From CAZNKO01 sp964573855 (GTDB taxonomy: Bacteria; Patescibacteriota; Patescibacteriia; UBA9934; GWF2-40-263), in assembly GCA_964573855.1 (NCBI GenBank), contig CAZNKO010000010.1:1-24448 (forward strand): 24,448 nucleotides of DNA. Direction: 5' to 3'. Position 1 is the first letter of the stretch. Each line of letters starts with the position of its first letter. The notes beneath the pieces are model-generated. The model was not told the origin of the DNA and ran no database searches. It worked only from the letters and a program-made list of their open reading frames with translations. This document shows, piece by piece, positions 7,129-13,831 of this stretch. The position numbers were made by a program, and so were the translations under genes.

Positions 7129-7674
7129 CTAGTTATTTGGGATACTTTCGTCCTGATTTTGGCTAACTTTAGCTTTTTTGTTCTGAACAATGCCTTGCTT
7201 GTAAAGTTTATGTCTGACCTCTTCCGCTTGATATCGAGTTCTTTCGTGATCTTTATCCGAAACATCTTGTTCATGGTTCTTATTCTCTGGTTCTTGTTTG
7301 TGTCGCACCTGTGCAGCTACATCGTCTGCATGCTTATGGTCACCTATCTGTATCTCTGCGGCTGTCATGGCCACATTTGCGCGACTACCGACAGTCGGAA
7401 ATTTATACCGGTTCACCTCGCCTTTTTGACCACGGATACACACTATGTACCCTCTGAACACGAGCTGCTTAATCGCTCGATCTATAGTGCTGACATGGTA
7501 CCCAAGCCTCTTAGCAATCGTGACCCTGGATGGATAGACGTCCTCCTTCGTCCACTCATTGAAATAAGTACGCAAAGCGAGACAAACAACTTTCGCGGTT
7601 GAATTGAAACCTGTATCAAATATCAGTTCATGAAATGCTTTCGCAAACGGATGTCGATTGGCTCTCATATACAT
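7129..7674 (-). CDS. Helix-turn-helix protein (replication-initiator or regulator type)
   Basis: The 181-residue protein has a winged-helix domain at about residues 10-95. The HTH core PSRVTIAKRLGYHVSTIDRA is followed by IKQLVFRGYI, the pattern of the HTH_36 family found in plasmid and phage replication or transcription proteins. The C-terminal 80 residues are charged and rich in H, K, E, D and Q, and look disordered. It lies 17 nt downstream of the DUF5659-like gene and 29 nt upstream of the 46-aa ORF, in a reverse operon with the recombinase. It probably controls maintenance or expression of the element. A plus-strand ORF over the same bases with hydrophobic residues is a shadow. Confidence 0.75.
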   Translation of the reverse strand: MYMRANRHPFAKAFHELIFDTGFNSTAKVVCLALRTYFNEWTKEDVYPSRVTIAKRLGYHVSTIDRAIKQLVFRGYIVCIRGQKGEVNRYKFPTVGSRANVAMTAAEIQIGDHKHADDVAAQVRHKQEPENKNHEQDVSDKDHERTRYQAEEVRHKLYKQGIVQNKKAKVSQNQDESIPNN

Positions 7675-7691
7675 TTGTGGGCTACGAGACG

Positions 7692-7946
7692 CTATTCTCC
7701 CCCGTAAAGCCGACTTTTAACCGAACGTACAGCGGCGTAGAGCTGCTGTGGTTCGATCCGAAGTTCGCGTTTGTGGAAGGTTTCGATCAGTCCATCAAGA
7801 TCTGCCGTGCGCTCAAAAATAAAAGTCGTCCGTCGAGGATTAGACCGGTCAACGGCGACAAGAGGGATCCAGACCGCGAGTGTCGCGGCCAAGCAGAAAT
7901 CACTGGTACGGAAGAAATCTTGATCCGTGAAAATTTGCATACGCAT
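7692..7946 (-). CDS. DUF5659-like small protein
   Basis: The 84-residue protein has the features I associate with DUF5659: an F-x-T-x-D-F-C-L-A-A opening, a hydrophobic strand IPLVAVDRSNPRR, then FIFERTADLDGLIETF, ending LRIEPQQLYAAVRSVKSRLYG. No catalytic residues are known to me. The start (M-R-M-Q) carries the 12-mer GCAATGCGTATG that also occurs at two other gene starts in this element (8739 reverse, 9029 forward). A second in-frame ATG lies at 7940. It is the first gene of the reverse operon that ends with the recombinase. Confidence 0.65.
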   Translation of the reverse strand: MRMQIFTDQDFFRTSDFCLAATLAVWIPLVAVDRSNPRRTTFIFERTADLDGLIETFHKRELRIEPQQLYAAVRSVKSRLYGGE

Positions 7947-7956
7947 TGCCTAGGAA

Positions 7957-7980
7957 ACAAAAAAGAAGCATTGCGCTTCC
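7957..7980 (-). terminator. Terminator after the gene at 8038-8739
   Basis: On the minus strand, GAAGC / GCTTC closes a 5-nt loop and is followed by six T residues. It lies about 60 nt after the stop of the upstream reverse gene and just before the DUF5659-like gene, separating the two units. Confidence 0.6.
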
Positions 7981-8037
7981 ATTTTGTTCTGATGCTATAT
8001 TTAGAAAAGCCGAGTGAGAAAAGTGAGAAAGATCGAC

Positions 8038-8739
8038 CTATGATTTAAGCCAAATCCATCGATGTTCCTCACTTTCCTTTCGCTTCTGGATCGGAAAAAA
8101 GTCGCCGCGTTGGACTTTTAACTTGGCACGGATACCCCTGATCGTATCGTAGACATCTTTTATTCCACGAAATCGGTATCTCTCAATGTAAATTTCTGGA
8201 TCACAGTGACGTTTAACATCCTCGATAGTGACACTGCCATTTCCCATTCCATCCAATAGTTTGAGTAGACAGAATTGTTTACTACCTTGACGAAAAGTTG
8301 CCACCACTCCTCGAAACTCCGCTCGGCCGTCCGTAAAAAAATTGAGTTTGGCATCGCCCGTAAGCCCATCCTTGGTGATGACCCTCTTTGAAATTTCTGG
8401 ATATGCTTGTTCTAGTTGTGCTAATTTCTGACTAATTCTGTCTGGTTCGGTCCATAAAGGAAAATGGTCAGGTAATGTCTTGAGAACTAATGGGTTCTTT
8501 GGATCTAATGATGGAAGCGATGAAAAATTCTCAAGGATCGTAATAACATTCGCATTCTCGAGTAAAAATAAAATTCTTTTTTGTTTGTCCAGTGCCCATC
8601 CTTCCTTGTTGTCAAGAGCGTACGTAATCGGTTTCTCGATGGGGGTGGCTGAAATCATTCTCATGATTCTTCGCAATGTCCAAATCAGACAAGGAATGTC
8701 GTCTGTTTCGGCTCTGATGTCGGAATCTTGCATACGCAT
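8038..8739 (-). CDS. Uncharacterised accessory protein
   Basis: I do not recognise a family. From ATG 8739 the protein has 233 residues and no signal peptide or membrane helix. The N-terminal half is mixed helix and strand (IPCLIWTLRRIMRMI). The C-terminal region from about residue 150 looks like a small alpha/beta or winged-helix domain: FCLLKLLDGMGNGSVTIEDVKRHC, then YDTIRGIRAKLKVQRGDFFPI. Longer readings up to 8880 would run into the structured noncoding segment, so the M-R-M-Q start is preferred. This start has the shared GCAATGCGTATG 12-mer. The gene has its own terminator at 7957-7980 and diverges from the forward genes at 9029. Confidence 0.6.
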   Translation of the reverse strand: MRMQDSDIRAETDDIPCLIWTLRRIMRMISATPIEKPITYALDNKEGWALDKQKRILFLLENANVITILENFSSLPSLDPKNPLVLKTLPDHFPLWTEPDRISQKLAQLEQAYPEISKRVITKDGLTGDAKLNFFTDGRAEFRGVVATFRQGSKQFCLLKLLDGMGNGSVTIEDVKRHCDPEIYIERYRFRGIKDVYDTIRGIRAKLKVQRGDFFPIQKRKESEEHRWIWLKS

Positions 8740-8845
8740 TGCACACGGTGCAGTCACATCTTGGCATGCCAATGCCTGTAGTTCAACTTGTTGATTTCCT
8801 TGCGGATTTTCGATACCGTAGGCGCACAATTGAGAGTCGCCTAAC

Positions 8846-8982
8846 CCACGGCATCTACCGTGGTATGGCGCGAAATCCACTGCAGGATAAAGGGCTCGTC
8901 ATCGGAGCACCTGCAGTGGTTGTCATCCGAAAGGGTGGCAGGTATCCCGCAAGGGGTATCGCCGGTGGCGGGCTTTGTGTTT
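8846..8982 (+). ncRNA. Structured RNA candidate 1 (tandem hairpins, GNRA loops)
   Basis: Consecutive hairpins on the plus strand: CCACGG / CCGTGG (8846-8863); a 10-bp stem CCACTGCAGG / CCTGCAGTGG (8877-8919) enclosing GGCTC / GGAGC; CATCC-GAAA-GGGTG (8924-8937); and GGTATCCC-GCAA-GGGGTATC (8941-8960). A short GCC / GGC hairpin and TTTGTGTTT (8974-8982) follow. The last part resembles 9521-9590. It ends 46 nt before the gene at 9029, so a leader or riboregulator role is possible. No known class was recognised. Confidence 0.5.
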
Positions 8983-9028
8983 GAGAGCAGTCATCGGTTG
9001 TCACTACTGATATTTATTCACTGACGCA

Positions 9029-9490
9029 ATGCGTATGAATGAGCAAATCGATCCTAAACCTAAAAAGTCCATCTCTAAAAGGTGGTGGTTTTGGGTCCTA
9101 TTTATAATAGTTCTTATTGTAGTGATCGCCGCCTCTAGCGGTTCACAGACTACAGATACGAACGAGGTCGTTCGAAAATCAGAGGAACTGTCTGTAAAGG
9201 AAGATGTGAATAAATGCACTCCTATCGATGATCTCACGACATTTACTTGCCGTTATGGTACCCCTGATGAGGATTATAATTCTGCAAATGAGAAATCCAA
9301 GCCTCTTGTTATCACGAGGATGCTGACTTACAAAAAGGAGGGCGTAAGAGCTGTTTACGTCCCGCAGACGAAACAACCGCCATTTGAGAAATGGACACTG
9401 GTGGCGTTTCAAGATCCGATGACGAAAGAGCGAATTTCCCTAGAGGAGGTCATCAAACGCATGGAGGCACGAGACAAAAATACACAGTAG
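9029..9490 (+). CDS. Single-helix membrane-anchored protein
   Basis: The 153-residue protein has a short basic N-terminus (KPKKSISKRWW), one strong hydrophobic helix at about residues 20-36, and a polar extracytoplasmic domain. That domain contains a C-x15-C pair (CTPIDDLTTFTC) and a SLEEVIKRME C-terminus. No family was recognised. It may start at 9029 or at the in-frame ATG 9035. The shared 12-mer GCAATGCGTATG covers both. The structured RNA at 8846-8982 precedes it and a related structure follows before the nuclease gene, which suggests the two forward genes are controlled alike. AT-rich composition fits the mobile element. Confidence 0.7.
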   Translation: MRMNEQIDPKPKKSISKRWWFWVLFIIVLIVVIAASSGSQTTDTNEVVRKSEELSVKEDVNKCTPIDDLTTFTCRYGTPDEDYNSANEKSKPLVITRMLTYKKEGVRAVYVPQTKQPPFEKWTLVAFQDPMTKERISLEEVIKRMEARDKNTQ

Positions 9491-9520
9491 CAATTGGATC
9501 TACGACCCAAATGAGGGTAT

Positions 9521-9590
9521 GGCTCCGAAAGGGGTCATGGCGAGCTTCCGAAAGGTTGCCGTCGTCGGTTCGCGGGACCTTTTGTGTTTT
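9521..9590 (+). ncRNA. Structured RNA candidate 2, related to candidate 1
   Basis: Hairpin GGCTCC-GAAA-GGGGTC (9521-9536), then a GGC...GCC-closed hairpin with a second GAAA loop (9539-9560), then GGTTC-GCG-GGACC (9567-9579) running into TTTTGTGTTTT (9580-9590). The order (GNRA hairpin, GGC/GCC-closed GNRA hairpin, GCGGG, then a T-rich tail with TTTGTGTTT) parallels 8924-8982. It lies between the membrane protein and the nuclease gene and could be a terminator or leader. Confidence 0.45.
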
Positions 9591-9617
9591 CCAAACTGAC
9601 ACATTTTTGAATGCTAT

Positions 9618-10664
9618 ATGAGCACACTCTTTTCCTTTCTCGCTCTTGTCTCTTTCGTCCTTTTGATTGTTGGTTTGCTAAATCCAAAAGCCGTGAGAAA
9701 AATAGTTCGATCAGATAGTCGAAAGCGCATCGCGTTGATTTTTGGCTCCGCTTTATTCCTTCTTCTTGTCCTTGGTGGAGCAACCGCTGAAACACCGATT
9801 GACAACAAAGCGACGGAAAAGATAACCCAAACAACGCTAGATAAAGTGCCCGAACCTGTCGTCGAGAATCAACAAGCAGCTGAACCTCCCAAATCGACCT
9901 CAAGCACCGATAAGCCCCAAGTTATTTACTATGCCGTTACGAAGGTTATAGATGGGGACACGATCGAGGTGAGTATCGACGGAAAGATTGAGCGGATTCG
10001 TCAGATTGGTATCAACACGCCCGAAACCGTAGATCCCCGCAGTCCTGTGGAATGTTTTGGAATTGAGGCATCGAACCAAGCCAAGAAGCTTCTGTCAGGG
10101 AAGTCAGTTGCGCTTGAGACGGATTCAACGCAGGGGGAACGCGACAAATACAATCGTCTGCTACGCTACGTCTTTCTTGTGGATGGGACGAATTTTGGGG
10201 AGAAGATGATCAGAGACGGTTTCGCACACGAATACACTTACAGCACCCCGTACAAATATCAGGCCCTATACAAGGCGGCACAAGCAGAGACCAAGACGGC
10301 AAAACGCGGCCTATGGGCTGACGGTGCGTGTCAAAAGACGGCCACTGATACGACAACGTCCGGTAACGTATCATCAGAACCGACAACTTCGTCGCCTTCC
10401 ACAACACAAACATCGCCGGAATCATCGACCAGTAGTGCGCCTACAACCACGGAATCAACACCTTCCGAACCGACTTCTCCGACACCTCCTCCCCCAACAA
10501 CGACAGCAAACTGTTCGTGCTCTTCAAACAGCTACAACTGCGGGGACTTCTCCACGCATGCGGAAGCACAAACGATCTATGAGTGCTGCATGGCCGAAGT
10601 CGGATACGACGTACACAAGTTAGATGCTGACAGCGATAGGGATGCGTGCGAGACGTTGCCATGA
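9618..10664 (+). CDS. Membrane-tethered SNase-type nuclease with excalibur-like C-terminus
   Basis: Thermonuclease-family enzyme predicted to cut DNA or RNA outside the cell. The 348-residue protein has two N-terminal hydrophobic helices (about 3-21 and 38-54), then a linker. The SNase domain lies at about 102-236 with the signature VIDGDTIEV. Catalytic positions match R128, E136 (NTPET) and R180 (DKYNRLLRY). A Ser/Thr/Pro-rich stretch (about 240-298) leads to a cysteine-rich C-terminus (CSCSS, CGDF, ECC) ending in the calcium-loop-like DADSDRDACE, typical of the excalibur domain. Staphylococcal D40 is Asn here (INTPE). The layout suggests a surface nuclease that could salvage nucleotides or attack DNA. 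It is carried by the integrated element and has its own terminator. Confidence 0.9.
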   Translation: MSTLFSFLALVSFVLLIVGLLNPKAVRKIVRSDSRKRIALIFGSALFLLLVLGGATAETPIDNKATEKITQTTLDKVPEPVVENQQAAEPPKSTSSTDKPQVIYYAVTKVIDGDTIEVSIDGKIERIRQIGINTPETVDPRSPVECFGIEASNQAKKLLSGKSVALETDSTQGERDKYNRLLRYVFLVDGTNFGEKMIRDGFAHEYTYSTPYKYQALYKAAQAETKTAKRGLWADGACQKTATDTTTSGNVSSEPTTSSPSTTQTSPESSTSSAPTTTESTPSEPTSPTPPPPTTTANCSCSSNSYNCGDFSTHAEAQTIYECCMAEVGYDVHKLDADSDRDACETLP

Positions 10665-10680
10665 TTTGAAGAGATCACGG

Positions 10681-10711
10681 AAAAAGACCATCCGTTTGGA
10701 TGGCCTTTTTT
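10681..10711 (+). terminator. Terminator after the nuclease gene
   Basis: CCATCC-GTTT-GGATGG is flanked by an A-run on the left and TTTTTT on the right. It begins about 17 nt after the nuclease stop. Confidence 0.85.
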
Positions 10712-10774
10712 ATAAAACCCCGTGCAATCATAGCTGGATTTTTTCTTCAAAACGTGTAATAGTGCGGGTTGTTT

Positions 10775-11362
10775 ATGAGTGTCATCATCGCAACCATCAT
10801 CGATGGGAACAAAGTCTGTATAACCTCTGACACGCAAATCAACGATCGGCGAGATCCAAATGACGTTAGAAGGTTATCAGGTTACAGAAAGGTTCATTTG
10901 CTAGCTTCAGGCAAGCACGCGATCGGATTTGTAGGCTCTGTACCTGTAGGAGAACAAGTCATGCAACGTATTTTATTTAGACCGGCGTCTCTCACTACCA
11001 CCGATTTACTCGTTGAAGAAATCAAAGAGGCACAACGATTAGTGCTCTCCTCCATGCTTCAACCCAACGAATACGATGCTGGTCAGAGACTAAATAATTT
11101 TTTTGTTGCGGGTATTGATTTTGGACGGGCTTTCATTCGAGTATTTAATTCGCAACAAGACTTTCGTTTCGATTCCAATGGGCAAGTCGCATATTTGTTA
11201 CCACCAAATTATGCCCCTACTGTGGCAAAAGATGAATTTTCAAGAATATTATCACGATGCGGTGGCCAGGTGATGCCGGCGCAAGAATGTTTCATTCGTG
11301 AATATGTTTCAAAGAGAGATGCGTCTGTTAACGATCAGCCGACATCCATTCTTTTACAATAA
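10775..11362 (+). CDS. Ntn-hydrolase/proteasome-like protein (tentative)
   Basis: From ATG 10775 the protein has 195 residues. The opening SVIIATIIDGNKVCITSDTQI resembles the first two strands of proteasome-beta/HslV-like Ntn hydrolases (hydrophobic strand, turn, then V-x-x-x-S-D). LLASGKHAIGFVGSVPVGEQVM fits the following strand-helix region. A clear processed N-terminal Thr/Ser/Cys nucleophile is not visible, because S2 directly follows Met. The activity is therefore uncertain and the call rests on fold-like pattern only. A TTG at 10769 would add two residues. The gene lies 33 nt before the HEPN-like gene and may be co-transcribed with it. Confidence 0.45.
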   Translation: MSVIIATIIDGNKVCITSDTQINDRRDPNDVRRLSGYRKVHLLASGKHAIGFVGSVPVGEQVMQRILFRPASLTTTDLLVEEIKEAQRLVLSSMLQPNEYDAGQRLNNFFVAGIDFGRAFIRVFNSQQDFRFDSNGQVAYLLPPNYAPTVAKDEFSRILSRCGGQVMPAQECFIREYVSKRDASVNDQPTSILLQ

Positions 11363-11395
11363 TTTTAGACATCCGAGAGGTGCCTTCTGAAACTT

Positions 11396-11965
11396 ATGGC
11401 CCCCGCTTTTGATAGAGAGACTTTGGTAAGAATGCAAGTCACCTCGGCGGATTCAGATTACGTTGCCACGCGTGTTCTATTTATGACAGGCGTGCTACCT
11501 TCAGCCGGTCGCTTAGCAAATTCTGTTATTGAAAGCTATGCGAAGGCTTTTTTATGGTCAATTAATCATGAAGATTTTATCCAAAAAATTAAGGAATGGG
11601 GCGGTAATCCTTCTCACGATTCAAAAAAAATCCTTAATCTGATTCATCAAGAAGCGTTGATACCAAAATGGGATGGGTTCTCGAAAAAATCCGAAGAGAT
11701 ATTGGACAATTGCTACAAACTCTACTGCATGAGGTATATGGATGTGTTCAAGGTACAACCGAAGCTCAAGGCCGATGTTGGAGTAACCGATTTGGAAGTA
11801 ATTGACGAAATTACTTTTTTTCTTCGAAGCTCAATCAAAATGGAAGATTCTTCGTGGGAAAACACACCGGTCAATAGAATTCTACAAGGTAAATCTGGAG
11901 CACTAGGAAAAAATGAACGAGAATTTTTGACTCGAAACAACAAGCATTTCACCTATGAAAATTAG
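11396..11965 (+). CDS. HEPN-like helical protein
   Basis: The 189-residue protein is predicted mostly helical. The segment LPSAGRLANSVIESYAKAFLWSI followed by GGNPSHDSKKILNLIHQEALIP has the layout of HEPN-type proteins: two helices with a GxxPxHDxxxLL-like connector. The strict R-x4-6-H ribonuclease motif is not obvious, so catalysis is uncertain. The gene ends at TAG 11963-11965. Its last 11 bases overlap a +1-frame micro-ORF encoding a SEC-C zinc motif. A one-base deletion in the GAAAAT run would fuse the two in frame. In an element this size a defence or toxin role is possible but unproven. Confidence 0.55.
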   Translation: MAPAFDRETLVRMQVTSADSDYVATRVLFMTGVLPSAGRLANSVIESYAKAFLWSINHEDFIQKIKEWGGNPSHDSKKILNLIHQEALIPKWDGFSKKSEEILDNCYKLYCMRYMDVFKVQPKLKADVGVTDLEVIDEITFFLRSSIKMEDSSWENTPVNRILQGKSGALGKNEREFLTRNNKHFTYEN

Positions 11966-12032
11966 TTCTAACGCATCTTGCCCTTGCGGCAGCGGAAAAA
12001 AATTCAAGCGATGCTGTTGGCCCAATATCTAA
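11955..12032 (+). CDS. SEC-C zinc-motif micro-ORF (25 aa)
   Basis: ATG 11955 opens a 25-residue ORF made almost entirely of a SEC-C motif: SCPCGSGKKFKRCC at about residues 8-21, with the CxC...CC zinc ligands. It overlaps the 3' end of the HEPN-like gene in the +1 frame. SEC-C motifs are normally C-terminal tails of larger proteins, such as SecA. This may therefore be a tail detached by a one-base indel, a tail reached by +1 frameshifting, or a true microprotein translated by stop-start coupling. Which one cannot be decided from a single sequence. Confidence 0.6.
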   Translation: MKISSNASCPCGSGKKFKRCCWPNI

Positions 12033-12051
12033 CAATTCAACAATAAAAGCT

Positions 12052-12378
12052 ATGCCGGAGATCGTAGAAACTATATATCGGATCGCTATTAGCATTCTGT
12101 CCCTTATTGCAGCATTTTGGATTTTTGCTGGAATCGTCGTCTGGGTTATCGTGGAAATTCGTTATGACAAAAAATTGAGGCGTTGTTACAAAGGACTCTA
12201 TGAGGCGTATCCCTCCGAACGCCAGCGCCTGAAAGAGGCCCCTGTGGCTCAGGGGATTTTCGAAAAAAGGATCGAGAATAGGAAACGACCAATCCTTGAA
12301 GAGATCGGGTACCTCGAATCCAATAGGAAATTATTTCTGGACAAAGTCGGTCTCATCACATTATTCAAACCGAATTGA
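12052..12378 (+). CDS. Small single-pass membrane protein
   Basis: The 108-residue protein has one N-terminal transmembrane segment at about residues 9-34 (ISILSLIAAFWIFAGIVVWVIV). A charged cytoplasmic-type tail rich in Arg, Lys and Glu follows and is predicted helical (LRRCYKGLYEAYPSERQRLKEA). No family was recognised. It starts 19 nt after the SEC-C micro-ORF and ends next to the start region of the following gene, so an operon with both neighbours is likely. Confidence 0.6.
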   Translation: MPEIVETIYRIAISILSLIAAFWIFAGIVVWVIVEIRYDKKLRRCYKGLYEAYPSERQRLKEAPVAQGIFEKRIENRKRPILEEIGYLESNRKLFLDKVGLITLFKPN

Positions 12379-12383
12379 CACAT

Positions 12384-13166
12384 ATGGATTCACATAAAGA
12401 AAAATCAGGGCGGGATCCCGGACCCAAAGAGGAGACCGTTGATGACATTCTTAATAGTGAAGCAGAGCTTGTCCGAAACGCCCCCGAAAAATATGGCGAG
12501 TATTTTGCGTTCGCGATGGAAACGATCAATTTACTTAATGGATTTGTAGCTTCTATTGATGGAACGCGTTTTATCTTTTCTCTATTTCTGTCCCAAGTCA
12601 GAAAGAATGTTCTGCTCGCCATCTTATCCACGGTTCGTTTACATCGTGTTCAAGCCCTCATGGACATGAGACAGGTGTTGGAAGCTGGAGCAAGCGTGGC
12701 ATTCGCTATTTCCCACACAGATATAGATAATTTTGCAGATAAAGACGAGGATGGTGTAATAAATTCCACCAAGGAATTAGCCGCCATACGTTATCGATGG
12801 TTAGCTGAGCATCATCCAGCGGCTTCTCGATCTATCAAGGGGATGAAGGATAATTTGAATGATTCCATTGCCCATGCAAATATCATTTACGGGATGTTGA
12901 ACTTCCGTCCAGATTTTGAAAGAGACAAGTTTGAAACACCTTTCTTTGATTATAAAGACGAACATCACATAAAGGGTGACCTTTGGACGATCGGAGATGT
13001 GGCTTTCGGACTCATGGATTTATTCTACGGTATAAATCGTGATCAAGGAGCTATTAAATTTTCACAGGATTTTCTTGCCCGAATGAAAGCTTTACGAGCC
13101 AAAGATACGGAATTGAAAAAAGCAATAATGAGCACGGAGAGGTTCAAACAGGCACAGGAGCGCTAG
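12384..13166 (+). CDS. Uncharacterised helical protein
   Basis: From ATG 12384 the protein has 260 residues. A TTG at 12375 would add three residues and overlap the previous gene. The N-terminus is polar. The middle contains two amphipathic to hydrophobic helices (FSLFLSQVRKNVLLAILSTV and LHRVQALMDMRQVLEAGASV) and an acidic loop DKDEDGVINS. The helix pair with a conserved-looking R-x-x-x-E recalls HEPN-related families such as DUF5677, but this is a weak resemblance. It is the last gene of the accessory block; a bidirectional terminator follows. Confidence 0.6.
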   Translation: MDSHKEKSGRDPGPKEETVDDILNSEAELVRNAPEKYGEYFAFAMETINLLNGFVASIDGTRFIFSLFLSQVRKNVLLAILSTVRLHRVQALMDMRQVLEAGASVAFAISHTDIDNFADKDEDGVINSTKELAAIRYRWLAEHHPAASRSIKGMKDNLNDSIAHANIIYGMLNFRPDFERDKFETPFFDYKDEHHIKGDLWTIGDVAFGLMDLFYGINRDQGAIKFSQDFLARMKALRAKDTELKKAIMSTERFKQAQER

Positions 13167-13202
13167 CGAAATATATTCCCACCGCTTCCACGATGCCCCG
13201 CC

Positions 13203-13239
13203 ATGAAAAAACTCCCAGGAATTCTGGAAGTTTTTTCAT
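13203..13239. terminator. Bidirectional terminator at the right edge of the element
   Basis: A hairpin of about 15 bp with one internal mismatch (ATGAAAAAACT.CCAG / CTGG.AGTTTTTTCAT) has A- and T-runs within the stem. It follows CCGCCA at 13197-13202. If that is the displaced tRNA end, this may be the original tRNA-Asp terminator. Confidence 0.75.
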
Positions 13240-13245
13240 TACCGC

Positions 13246-13280
13246 AAAAAAACGCGCCCCGTGGTGAAACGGAACGCGTT
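13246..13280 (-). terminator. Terminator of the response-regulator gene
   Basis: On the minus strand, AACGCG and CCGT pair with ACGG and CGCGTT, followed by seven T residues. It lies about 18 nt downstream of the stop at 13299. Confidence 0.8.
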
Positions 13281-13298
13281 GAAGATCGTGACGGGACG

Positions 13299-13685
13299 CT
13301 AGAGGGCGGGGAGGCCTCGCCACGCCGCGAGGAGCGTCCCGCGCAGTTCCGCAACCTCGAAAGGTTTGTGGAGGGTCGGGACCGGATGCCGCCGGAAATG
13401 CTCCAACAGCTGTTCGTCCGTGCTTCCGGCCGTGATGAGGAAGAACTTCCCCTTCCGGCGCTCGAGTTCGCTCTTGATCGAGGCGTGGAACACGGCGCCG
13501 TTCGCCCCCGGCATGTCCCCGTCCGACATCACGAGCCGGATCCCTTGATCCTTGAAGAACTCGTCGGCGCCGTCATTTCCGTCCTTGGCCAAGATGACCG
13601 TGAACACCGGCGACAGCGCCCGTTCGAGTGCTCGGCGGACGAGGTCATCATCCTCCGCGATTAACAACCTCGGTTTCGTCGACAC
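13299..13685 (-). CDS. Single-domain response regulator (CheY-like receiver)
   Basis: The 128-residue receiver domain has no output domain. The acidic pocket is EDDD (residues 11-14), the phospho-acceptor is D55 in MSDGDMPG, the switch Thr is in FFLITAGS and the conserved Lys is in LHKPFE. It is expected to accept phosphate from a histidine kinase not present in this window and to act by protein contact. The start is GTG 13685, fixed by a near-perfect RBS (AAAGGAGGTG) 4-5 nt upstream. Codons end strongly in C or G, like the genes at 4643 and 23026 and unlike pyk or the element genes. It is a single-gene unit with its own promoter (13740-13768), a 32-bp palindrome next to it and its own terminator. 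Confidence 0.93.
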   Translation of the reverse strand: MSTKPRLLIAEDDDLVRRALERALSPVFTVILAKDGNDGADEFFKDQGIRLVMSDGDMPGANGAVFHASIKSELERRKGKFFLITAGSTDEQLLEHFRRHPVPTLHKPFEVAELRGTLLAAWRGLPAL

Positions 13686-13739
13686 GCTACACCTCCTTTC
13701 GTGAGGCAGAGAGTAGAGAGAGAGAAAGAGCAGGGGGTT

Positions 13740-13768
13740 AGCATGGCATGAAAATCTTTTTTTGTCAA
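13740..13768 (-). promoter_or_regulatory. Promoter of the response-regulator gene
   Basis: On the minus strand, TTGACA (13768-13763) and CATGCT (13745-13740) are spaced by 17 nt. A TG one base before the -10 gives an extended -10. Transcription starts near 13733, about 48 nt before the GTG. Confidence 0.7.
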
Positions 13769-13769
13769 T

Positions 13770-13801
13770 CCGACCCCTCCTTTCGCGAAAGGAGGGGTCG
13801 G
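13770..13801. promoter_or_regulatory. Perfect 32-bp palindrome
   Basis: CCGACCCCTCCTTTCG is followed by its exact reverse complement, centred on CG. It abuts the -35 box at 13763-13768. There is no T-run on either side, so an operator or extra hairpin is as likely as a terminator. The half contains CCTCCTTTCG, which also appears at the RBS of the regulator gene. Confidence 0.7.
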
Positions 13802-13807
13802 AAAACC

Positions 13808-13831
13808 AAAAACGCCCCGGAGGGCGTTTTC
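13808..13831 (-). terminator. Terminator of rpmI-rplT
   Basis: On the minus strand, AAAACGCCC pairs with GGGCGTTTTT directly after the rplT stop. Confidence 0.8.

Larger units (their letters stand above)
5307..13202. mobile_element. Integrated element at tRNA-Asp (approximate limits)
   Basis: This region of about 7.9 kb is AT-richer than both flanks. It begins with a serine recombinase abutting tRNA-Asp and holds accessory genes of mobile-element type (HTH protein, DUF5659-like, secreted nuclease, HEPN-like). The right edge is inferred. A CCGCCA identical to the tRNA 3' end occurs at 13197-13202 and is followed directly by a terminator hairpin, and core genes resume after it. Serine recombinases use short crossover sites, so a long direct repeat is not required. 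The right limit could be wrong by several hundred bases. Confidence 0.6.

Noticed and set aside
7102..7602. Plus-strand ORF with hydrophobic stretches opposite the HTH gene
   Set aside because: The hydrophobic residues are the antisense of the Lys/Glu/His-rich tail of the HTH protein; no promoter or RBS.
8841..8990. attC-like integron site suggested by GCCTAAC at 8840-8846
   Set aside because: No matching GTTRRRY partner at a suitable distance and no integron integrase.
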